From Aigarchaeota archaeon (GTDB lineage: Archaea; Thermoproteota; Nitrososphaeria_A; Caldarchaeales; Wolframiiraptoraceae): DNA of 6,008 nucleotides. Below are positions 1-4,603 of the stretch, in pieces. The position numbers and the translations under genes are program-made. The stretch spans positions 1 to 6,008 of the forward strand of contig JANXDQ010000041.1 in the NCBI GenBank assembly GCA_025059415.1, read 5' to 3'. Position 1 is the first letter of the stretch, and every line of letters begins with the position of its first letter. The notes under the pieces were generated by a model that saw nothing but the letters and a program-made list of their open reading frames with translations, was not told the origin of the DNA and did not search any database.

Positions 1-187
1 CGTCCGCGTGATCCCTAATCTCCTTAACGGTCTCCCCCAACTTAATCTGCTCAGTTAAGATGATCGGCATCTCCAGGATCCGAAAAGCCCTCACAAGTTT
101 CACGGAGTTTTTAAGGATCTCCTCTATGCCCAAGATGCGTCTCGCAAGCCTATCCTGAAAATCTATGACTATTAATACAGCGGCCAT
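1..187 (-). CDS. Isochorismatase-family cysteine hydrolase, N-terminal part (runs off left edge)
   Basis: Sixty-two codons are open from an ATG at 187 to the window edge, so the C-terminal two thirds are missing. The protein begins with a hydrophobic strand ending in V-I-D-F-Q (Asp9), the usual place of the first catalytic residue in the isochorismatase/nicotinamidase superfamily. Around residues 41-54 it has P-I-I-L-T-E-Q followed by K-L-G-x-T-V, the pattern seen in ISOC1/YcaC-like members ('VTEQ..KGLG.TV'). The catalytic Lys and Cys expected further on are outside the window, so the substrate cannot be inferred. A second in-frame ATG lies at 193; 187 fits a leaderless start better if the AT-rich element at 211-220 is the TATA box. 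It follows the thiamine-binding-protein gene on the same strand after about 50 bases. Family is fairly sure; function is unknown. Confidence 0.72.
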   Translation of the reverse strand, partial: MAAVLIVIDFQDRLARRILGIEEILKNSVKLVRAFRILEMPIILTEQIKLGETVKEIRDHAD

Positions 188-210
188 GATCATGGTGGCG
201 CGTTTTTAAG

Positions 211-220
211 AAATTAACTT
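211..220 (-). promoter_or_regulatory. Possible TATA box for the isochorismatase-family gene
   Basis: On the minus strand this reads AAGTTAATTT, centred about 29 bases upstream of the ATG at 187 and 23 upstream of that at 193. It lies in the short gap after the thiamine-binding-protein gene. The match to an archaeal TATA element is only approximate, so the two genes could equally be co-transcribed. Confidence 0.3.
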
Positions 221-242
221 TTGCTGTCCGGCACCACGTATT

Positions 243-557
243 TCATATTTTAGTTGAAAGCTCCCTGAGAGCTTTCTCCAATGACTTCAATTTGTCCTCC
301 ATGTGATGCTTCACATCTCTCCTGTCATCAATCTTGATCACGGTTATCACTCTCCTCGCCCCAGCTTTGAAGACCGCCTCATGAGCCGCCTTAACGTGTT
401 GGAGTGCCTTCTCTAAGTCTTCTTCCTCGATTATTGTTGACATTGGCGTGGTTACGTGTTTTACTCCGCGCTCCTCGAGTTCCCTTACAGCCGCCGCCAC
501 AAACCTCGATACACCAACGCCCCCACCGACCGGGATCACGCTAAACTCAACTATCAC
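243..557 (-). CDS. Thiamine-binding protein of the MTH1187/YkoF family (UPF0045)
   Basis: This is a 104-residue protein matching the length of the MTH1187 family (formerly DUF77). Visible family marks are the opening strand I-V-E-F-S-V-I-P-V-G, then V-S-R-F-V-A-A-A-V, a central M-S-T-I-I-E segment, A-A-H-E-A-V-F-K-A-G, and the signature I-K-I-D-D-R-R-D at about residues 76-83. Members are small soluble ferredoxin-like-fold proteins that assemble as multimers, and related YkoF binds thiamine; binding here is inferred from family only. The frame also allows a TTG at 563, but the GTG at 557 places Met directly before I-V-E-F-S as in relatives. A GGATGG sequence 9-14 bases upstream could serve as ribosome site. 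thiL in the same window gives a loose thiamine context, though the two are far apart and on opposite strands. Confidence 0.85.
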   Translation of the reverse strand: MIVEFSVIPVGGGVGVSRFVAAAVRELEERGVKHVTTPMSTIIEEEDLEKALQHVKAAHEAVFKAGARRVITVIKIDDRRDVKHHMEDKLKSLEKALRELSTKI

Positions 558-593
558 AACCAATTTCCATCCATGATCTGATGAGGGAAAGCG

Positions 594-604
594 AATATTA
601 TGTC
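594..604 (-). promoter_or_regulatory. Possible TATA box for the thiamine-binding-protein gene
   Basis: Minus strand reads GACATAATATT, about 35-45 bases upstream of the GTG at 557. It is the only TATA-like element close to that gene and would place transcription start near 570-575, leaving a short leader that contains the GGATGG. Assigned by position and composition only. Confidence 0.35.
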
Positions 605-638
605 TTTTGTGGGCGAATCTCGGCGGACTGATTAATCA

Positions 639-713
639 TCATCTCTTCTCAGGCTGTCCCGTATTCGTCATCGATTCAACTAACTCTACGAAAGCTTCGC
701 CATAAATTTTCAC
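639..713 (-). CDS. Possible 24-residue reading frame or gene remnant
   Basis: In the 183-base gap between the radical SAM gene and the thiamine-binding-protein gene, a GTG at 713 opens a 24-codon frame ending in a tandem TGA-TGA. The peptide (K-I-Y-G-E-A-F-V-E-L-V-E-S-M early on) looks more protein-like than random sequence. The same frame is open back to the TGA of the radical SAM gene, nine codons upstream. No clear ribosome-binding site is seen and I do not recognise a family. It could be a short peptide, the tail of a decayed gene, or chance: an open run of this length is not statistically unusual. Confidence 0.18.
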   Translation of the reverse strand: MKIYGEAFVELVESMTNTGQPEKR

Positions 714-740
714 GTTATGCCGATTATTAACAGTTTGTAG

Positions 741-1895
741 TCAGTATTCTATTTCCGCTAGGCCTAGGAGTTGGATGTTCCCTATGTTTACTCTCTTGAG
801 GTGTTTTTTTGCGGCTTGGAGGCATTTCTCGACCTGCCTCCTCGGGGTTATCGTCGTGTCGCTCATCAGGTAGTCTGGGTGGAAGATTAGGAGGCTGTAT
901 GGGATTTCCGGGTTTAGGCTCGCAATGAACTCCGCGATCTTCTCCACCTCGTATTCATCGACGTAGTGCGGGACCAGGGGGGTCGTCGCATTCAGGATCG
1001 GGACGCCCTTCCTCTCCTCGTAGAATTCCCTGTAAATGAGCTCGAAGTTTTCGAGGGACTGTCTATTATCTCTCCCGGTAAGGGCCTTGTGGACGCTCGG
1101 GGTATACGCCTTCAAATCGAACTTTATGTTTCCACCGCTTTCAAACGCCAATTCCCCAGCCCGCTTCACGAGAGAACGCTCGCCGCATCCATTCCATTCA
1201 AAGCATATCCTGGTGATCCTATTTTGTGGTTTTAATTCCAAGATTTTCTTGGAGGCGTTAATCGCGAAAGGGAGCTGCGGTTCCGGGGATCCGCCGAACC
1301 AACACCAGCAAGTTATCCTCGCATCGTTAAGCGTATATTCCGCGGGCTCGTCAGCCGAAACAAGCCTACCCTCCTGGATTAACTTATGCGTCCAGTTTTG
1401 GCAGTAGAGGCAGTCAAAGCTGCATCCGTAGAAGAAGAGGGCGAGGTTGTAGTAGCCATATTCCGGGCCATTCCTCACCGCGTATTTCGGATATCCTGCT
1501 CCCGTCCCCGCGGGGCAGAACCAGGCGGCGCAGCAATTCGTCACATGCGCATCCAGGTAATAGTGTAGCAGGCCATGTTCCGTATCGACCTTTGAGACCA
1601 GCCTCCCTCTAACATTTCTCCTCAGGCCGCAGTAGCTCAATTCTCCTTCTCCGAGGGAGCAGGCGGCGCTGCAGATCGAGCAGCGTATTCCGCCCGGGGT
1701 CGTAGGTGGCCCTGGTGGAAGACCGAAGCGAATCCTGCTTCCCCGGTGAGTTTCTTCCGCGTGTTTTAGGGCTTCATCTGGCTTATTCCTAAGGCAGTCC
1801 ACGCACACCCCTATGCTCTCCGAGATGATTTTAGATCTTCTGCCGCAGAGTTTGCAAGTCTTTTCGCCGACTCTGCTCGGCAACCGAATTACCAC
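741..1895 (-). CDS. Cysteine-rich radical SAM protein, PflA-type (activating-enzyme-like)
   Basis: This is a 384-residue protein. The radical SAM cluster motif is C158-x3-C162-x2-C165 in the context F-Y-G-C-S-F-D-C-L-Y-C-Q-N-W, typical of pyruvate formate-lyase activating enzyme relatives; G-G-S-P-E-P at 201-206 stands in for the SAM-binding GGEP motif. Ahead of it are two further cysteine groups: C14-x2-C17 with C31-x2-C34, like a zinc ribbon, and C72-x2-C75-x3-C79 with C89. C121/C122 and C127 precede the conserved-looking P-A-G-T-G-A-G-Y-P-K-Y, and a C196-W-C198 lies just before the GGSP motif. It may therefore bind zinc and auxiliary iron-sulphur clusters, but this is inference. The substrate is unknown and no glycyl-radical enzyme is visible nearby. 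The GTG at 1895 lies about 29 bases from a TATA box, which fits a leaderless start; the reading frame has no better ATG before Cys14. Confidence 0.85.
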   Translation of the reverse strand: MVIRLPSRVGEKTCKLCGRRSKIISESIGVCVDCLRNKPDEALKHAEETHRGSRIRFGLPPGPPTTPGGIRCSICSAACSLGEGELSYCGLRRNVRGRLVSKVDTEHGLLHYYLDAHVTNCCAAWFCPAGTGAGYPKYAVRNGPEYGYYNLALFFYGCSFDCLYCQNWTHKLIQEGRLVSADEPAEYTLNDARITCWCWFGGSPEPQLPFAINASKKILELKPQNRITRICFEWNGCGERSLVKRAGELAFESGGNIKFDLKAYTPSVHKALTGRDNRQSLENFELIYREFYEERKGVPILNATTPLVPHYVDEYEVEKIAEFIASLNPEIPYSLLIFHPDYLMSDTTITPRRQVEKCLQAAKKHLKRVNIGNIQLLGLAEIEY

Positions 1896-1919
1896 GGCCC
1901 CACATCCAACCCTGCTCCC

Positions 1920-1928
1920 GGATATATC
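1920..1928 (-). promoter_or_regulatory. TATA box for the radical SAM gene
   Basis: The palindrome GATATATC at 1921-1928 is centred about 29 bases upstream of the GTG at 1895, with an A-rich stretch just upstream on the minus strand that could act as a BRE. The spacing puts transcription start at or next to the start codon, so the message would be leaderless. Confidence 0.55.
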
Positions 1929-1950
1929 AGGATTTTCGAGAAAAACGATG

Positions 1951-1961
1951 ATAATATATTG
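1951..1961 (+). promoter_or_regulatory. TATA box for uppP
   Basis: ATAATATATTG is centred about 29 bases before the TTG start of uppP and is preceded by the purine-rich GAGAAAAACGATG, a plausible BRE. No Shine-Dalgarno sequence lies between it and the TTG, which fits a leaderless transcript. It is only about 30 bases from the divergent TATA box, so the two promoters must share a very small control region. Confidence 0.55.
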
Positions 1962-1984
1962 GTGTTGAAGGATTTTTCGCGGAA

Positions 1985-2791
1985 TTGAGGGAGCTCCACG
2001 AGATCTTATTGGGAATATTAGCGGGCGTGGCCCAGGGAATCTCCGAGTGGCTCCCAGTTAGCAGTAAAACCATACTCCTCCTCATATTCTATGCATTTGG
2101 GAGCTCTCCATCAAATGCGTATGTGATCGGCTTATTCTTGAATGGCGCAACCTCGCTGGCGGCGGCAATTTACTTCAGGAGGGACTTCGCGGAGATCGTC
2201 AAGGGGGTATACGTGAAGGGGCATGGGCGCGCGCTACTATGTTTCCTACTGGTCTCTACTTTTGTAACCGCCGTCACCGCAATTCCACTAGCGGGCGCCG
2301 CGGCCAATTTGTTGAGCCGGTTTGGGGGCTTTTCGATGATCCTCATCGGCCTCCTGTTTGTTTTGACGGGAGCAATCTCTTGGATGAGGGAGAAGGTGGG
2401 AGGCAAGGAACTGAATAGAACTCCGACCCTGCTGGATGCCGTTATAGCCGGCGTTGCTCAGGGATTCTCCGCCCTCCCAGGCATTAGCAGGAGCGGCGTG
2501 ACGATCCTCGCCCTACTACTCCTAAGACATTGCCCGAGATCCGCCATAAGGCTCTCATTTCTAATGTCTATCCCGGCGACCCTCGGTGGAAGCATTTACG
2601 CATACATCCTCTCTCCGGCCACGTTGAATGAGCTATCACATTTCACGGCAATCCCCGCGATCATCACATCCCTCATCGTATCGCTGGTCGTGATATCCAC
2701 CCTAATCCGGGTTTCCCAGAGAGTTAAGGCCCACTTCTTCGCCGCCATATTGGCCGCAATCTCGTTACTCGTGGGAATGGGTTTAATTTAA
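1985..2791 (+). CDS. uppP: Undecaprenyl/polyprenyl-diphosphate phosphatase (UppP/BacA family)
   Basis: This is a 268-residue, very hydrophobic integral membrane protein with several predicted membrane segments. It removes one phosphate from a C55-type (or archaeal polyprenyl) diphosphate to recycle the lipid carrier for glycan assembly. Both family motifs are present: the Q17-x3-E21 motif in V-A-Q-G-I-S-E-W-L-P-V-S-S, and P-G-I-S-R-S-G-V-T at 165-173, with R169 matching the essential arginine of the Escherichia coli enzyme. Both motifs begin with the same G-V-A-Q-G repeat (14-18 and 156-160), reflecting the internal inverted duplication of the fold. Residues after the first motif are K-T-I instead of the bacterial T-G-H, so the bacterial His30 is absent; 'SSKT' appears in other archaeal members as far as I recall. 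The start is TTG, supported by TATA spacing and by family length. A small broken frame overlaps its stop codon. Confidence 0.93.
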   Translation: MRELHEILLGILAGVAQGISEWLPVSSKTILLLIFYAFGSSPSNAYVIGLFLNGATSLAAAIYFRRDFAEIVKGVYVKGHGRALLCFLLVSTFVTAVTAIPLAGAAANLLSRFGGFSMILIGLLFVLTGAISWMREKVGGKELNRTPTLLDAVIAGVAQGFSALPGISRSGVTILALLLLRHCPRSAIRLSFLMSIPATLGGSIYAYILSPATLNELSHFTAIPAIITSLIVSLVVISTLIRVSQRVKAHFFAAILAAISLLVGMGLI

Positions 2792-2946
2792 TGAGCCATA
2801 GGGATTACCAACTCTAAGATCCCATATCGCATGAGCTCGACTTCGAATTGAAGGTAAATGAACGGATTATCCACAAGATCTCCAAGAAAGACGCGGTAAA
2901 AATAATTATTGTAAAAAATCCATGTAAAAATGTTGTAGAAAGATAA
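2791..2946 (+). pseudogene. Broken small gene overlapping the uppP stop codon, family unknown
   Basis: The uppP stop is embedded in TAATG, and that ATG (2791) opens a frame of eight residues, M-S-H-R-D-Y-Q-L, ended by a TAA at 2815-2817. The same frame then continues open for 42 codons to a TAA at 2944-2946. The downstream part is protein-like, for example H-E-L-D-F-E-L-K-V-N-E-R-I-I and V-K-I-I-I-V-K-N-P-C-K-N-V-V-E-R. One base change in the TAA would restore a 51-residue protein coupled to uppP by a one-base overlap. Alternatives are a 32-residue protein starting at the TTG at 2848 (no ribosome site seen) or a sequencing error at the TAA. I do not recognise the family. That this is former or real coding sequence is moderately supported; its function is not. 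Confidence 0.42.
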
Positions 2947-2978
2947 GAGGCGGGGGAGTTTAGGCCATTTTTAAGGCT

Positions 2979-3404
2979 TCATTTACAGGTGTAACGCGGA
3001 ATTTCGCCTGGAAGAAGCATGGTACACTCCTTACTATTTCTAAGCTGGTAGGTTTCAGGACCAGGAGGACTATAGATCACTAAGAACCTAACTGGCTCTA
3101 CGCTTACGCATCCGCCTGCGTGTTCTACTCCTGGGGTATGTGAACCCATGAACCAGGCGGAGCTTCGTAGTGATCTTCCTTGTCTCCGTAGTAAAATGTC
3201 ACGTATAGGACTCCAGATAAAAACATAGAACATCTCTTCTACGCCGGGGTGACCATGTCTAACATGCTCTGTCCCCGGAGGGGTCACCGTTAGCCCGAGG
3301 CTGAAGTTTTCGCCAACTATTCATTGCTGAGTCCCCCAACTTAAAACCAGCATCTCAAGATCCTTAGGTCTATAAACTCTGCCCCTTTTTCGGCATAAAA
3401 TCAT
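2979..3404 (-). pseudogene. Degenerate cupin-domain protein gene (one nonsense codon, two compensating frameshifts)
   Basis: Reading from the ATG at 3404, the gene runs V-Y-R-P-K-D-L-E-M-L-V-L-S-W-G-T-Q-Q and hits TGA (3321-3323, codon 28), possibly a former TGG. It then continues I-V-G-E-N-F-S-L-G-L-T-V-T-P-P-G into the first cupin motif, R-H-G-H-P-G-V-E-E-M-F-Y-V. At the five-T run (3219-3223) one extra base shifts the frame; the +1 frame reads L-S-G-V-L-Y-V-T-F-Y-Y-G-D-K-E-D-H and P-P-G-S-W-V-H-I-P, the expected continuation. Near 3130-3131 one base is missing and the original frame resumes with G-V-E-H, finishing cupin motif 2, then F-L-V-I-Y-S-P-P-G-P-E and a TGA at 2979. The repaired product would be about 140 residues, a single-domain cupin with metal-binding His/Glu. 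The uninterrupted 102-codon ORF from the GTG at 3287 is therefore misleading: about 30 central residues are out of frame. Substrate unknown. Indel errors in the assembly are the alternative to a true pseudogene. Confidence 0.85.
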
Positions 3405-3630
3405 CTCCCCAATATAAATGTGATTTTAAATTCATATACCCATTGTATAAATCTTCATAATCAGAAGCCCAAAGTTATTACTCCGCATCTCCTCACTCAT
3501 AATAACAATTACAAATCTTTGGTCCTCATGAAAGCCGCGATCCAAGGATTCGACAATCGAGTGGCGTCATTACTACGCCCATCCCAACACTCATTTCTAA
3601 CATGAAGAATGTTTTTGAGAGTGTTATCCA
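3405..3630. other. AT-rich intergenic stretch, no convincing gene
   Basis: Between the broken cupin gene and the tRNA promoter the sequence is AT-rich with only short frames. A 61-codon plus-strand frame (3420-3605) has low-complexity, Asn/His/Leu-rich composition. A 37-codon minus-strand frame (3432-3545, TTG start) has no ribosome site and no known motif. A TTTAAAAT on the minus strand at 3425-3432 lies about 24 bases ahead of the cupin ATG and may be its old promoter. I see no repeats, insertion-sequence ends or RNA motifs. Confidence 0.5.
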
Positions 3631-3638
3631 TATATTTG
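3631..3638 (+). promoter_or_regulatory. TATA box (box A) of tRNA-Thr
   Basis: TATATTTG is centred about 29 bases upstream of the first tRNA base, the normal distance for an archaeal tRNA promoter. The immediate spacing between it and the tRNA contains no other gene. Confidence 0.6.
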
Positions 3639-3663
3639 GCCTAGACTCATCTAGAATCCGGAA

Positions 3664-3739
3664 GCCCCGGTAGCTCAGCGGGTAGAGCGGCGGCCTCGTA
3701 AGCCGCAGGCCGCGGGTTCAAAGCCCGCCCGGGGCTCCA
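3664..3739 (+). tRNA. tRNA-Thr (anticodon CGT), CCA encoded
   Basis: A complete cloverleaf can be folded by hand. The acceptor stem is GCCCCGG with CCGGGGC, the D stem GCTC/GAGC, and the anticodon stem GCGGC/GCCGC around the loop CTCGTAA. The variable loop is AGGCC and the T arm GCGGG-TTCAAAG-CCCGC; all stems pair perfectly. The anticodon CGT reads the Thr codon ACG. The mature body is 73 bases ending in a U discriminator (3736), followed by an encoded CCA (3737-3739). G35-U36 and U73 agree with archaeal threonine identity. There is no intron. The nearly all-GC stems suggest a thermophile. A TTATTTT at 3763-3769 may help end transcription. Confidence 0.96.
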
Positions 3740-3825
3740 CCTCCCACAAGTTCTCGACCAGAGTTATTTTAGATCTTCCCAGCCTCGGTCTCGGTAGGGG
3801 AGTGGTCATTTCGATGTTGAGGCGG

Positions 3826-3836
3826 TTTATTTTTTA
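3826..3836 (+). promoter_or_regulatory. TATA box for the glycosyltransferase-thiL unit
   Basis: TTTATTTTTTA is centred about 29 bases ahead of the GTG at 3860. That would start transcription close to the GTG/TTG start codons and give a leaderless message. A direct repeat ACGTGTT (3843-3849 and 3858-3864, 15 bases apart) sits between the box and the start; whether it binds a regulator is unknown. Confidence 0.45.
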
Positions 3837-3859
3837 CTTTCCACGTGTTTTTTCTTTAC

Positions 3860-4603
3860 GTGTTGAGGGGCGCGGTCATCGTCATGCCGACGTATAATGA
3901 GGCTGAGAATGTCCGGTGGCTGATACCAAAGATTATGGATCTCATGGAAACCGCGGGATGGAGGGCGCTTGTACTGGTGGTGGATGATAATAGCCCGGAT
4001 GGAACCGCTGAAGTCGCTGAAGAGGTAGGTGCTCGAGGGGGCCGCGTCGAGGTACTCCGAAGGCCCGGAAAACTTGGGATAGGATCGGCCTACATAGATG
4101 GCTTTAGGAGGGCCTTGGAAAAGCATGGCTGGGCGGACTACATCTGCGAGATGGATGCCGATGGAAGCCATCCCCCGGAAACGCTGTTAGGAATGCTCGA
4201 ATACGCGGAGAAGACCGGTGCAGATGTCGTCGTGGGGTCTAGGTATGTTAGGGGAGGGCGCTGGGAGAGAGGATCCCCAAGCAGGATTTTGATAAGTAGG
4301 GGTGCAAACCTCCTAGCTAGGATATCTGCCGGGATCAAGGTCAGGGACGCCACCTCGGGCTTCAGAGTCATTAAAACGGCCTCCTTGAGAAAGATCATAG
4401 ATAAGTTGCCGCAGCTAAGGTCGGGTTACGTCTTCCAAGTCCAGTTACTTTACATGCTCCAAGAGGCCGGATGCGGGATCGAGGAGTATCCACTTAGGTT
4501 TCTTCCCAGGGTCATGGGTGAGTCAAAGCTCGGGAAGGGAGAGATATTGTCTTATGCTTCATGGTGTCTGAGGACGTTTACCAGGAGGGTTCTGAGGAGA
4601 TGA
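3860..4603 (+). CDS. Family 2 glycosyltransferase, dolichyl-phosphate mannose synthase-like
   Basis: From the GTG at 3860 this is a 247-residue soluble GT-A domain with no C-terminal membrane segments, like the short, catalytic-domain-only DPM1 proteins. Motifs in order: A-V-I-V-M-P-T-Y-N-E-A-E-N at the N-terminus; V-V-D-D-N-S-P-D-G at 40-48; the metal-binding D-A-D at 99-101 in E-M-D-A-D-G-S-H-P-P-E; V-V-G-S-R-Y at about 124-129; T-S-G-F-R-V at about 165-170; and F-L-P-R-V-M-G-E-S-K-L near the end, containing the loop Arg and Ser-Lys typical of polyprenyl-phosphate hexose synthases. It would transfer mannose or another hexose from a nucleotide sugar to dolichyl phosphate at the inner membrane face, for protein or lipid glycosylation. 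GTG 3845 and TTG 3863 are also possible starts; 3860/3863 fit the family N-terminus and the TATA spacing. Its TGA overlaps the thiL ATG. Confidence 0.9.
   Translation: MLRGAVIVMPTYNEAENVRWLIPKIMDLMETAGWRALVLVVDDNSPDGTAEVAEEVGARGGRVEVLRRPGKLGIGSAYIDGFRRALEKHGWADYICEMDADGSHPPETLLGMLEYAEKTGADVVVGSRYVRGGRWERGSPSRILISRGANLLARISAGIKVRDATSGFRVIKTASLRKIIDKLPQLRSGYVFQVQLLYMLQEAGCGIEEYPLRFLPRVMGESKLGKGEILSYASWCLRTFTRRVLRR

Noticed and set aside
578..642. Box C/D guide RNA, from CTGATGA at 578 and CTGA near 628, or ATGATGA on the minus strand at 636-642
   Set aside because: No internal D'/C' boxes with correct spacing are present on either strand, and the 578 C box has the wrong first base.
558..740. 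TPP riboswitch ahead of the thiamine-binding-protein gene
   Set aside because: No THI-box-like conserved segments (CUGAGA, ACCUGAUCUGGAUAAUACCAG-like) are visible on the minus strand.
966..1568. Three plus-strand frames (966-1235, 1036-1407, 1386-1568)
   Set aside because: They lie antisense to the radical SAM gene, whose motifs are clear on the minus strand; their products show no family features.
2979..3287. Intact 102-residue protein
   Set aside because: Its middle is out of frame relative to the cupin fold and its true N-terminus lies upstream of a nonsense codon, so it is described as a pseudogene.
3432..3545. 37-residue minus-strand ORF with TTG start
   Set aside because: Partly protein-like (M-S-E-E-M-R-S-N-N-F-G-L-L-I) but short, without a start signal or a recognisable family; a further decayed gene cannot be excluded.
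3420..3605. 61-residue plus-strand ORF
   Set aside because: Low-complexity composition, no ribosome-binding site, no motif, and it sits in an eroded AT-rich stretch.
3719..3739. tRNA-Thr 3' end as an integration site for a mobile element
   Set aside because: I see no second copy of the tRNA 3' end, no integrase, and the eroded region lies on the 5' side of the tRNA.
3827..4398. Minus-strand ORFs 3827-4171 and 4138-4398
   Set aside because: Shadows of the glycosyltransferase gene.
4561..4599. Upstream ATG at 4561 as the thiL start
   Set aside because: It would add 13 residues inside the glycosyltransferase gene; the ATGA junction at 4600 and the family N-terminus fit better.
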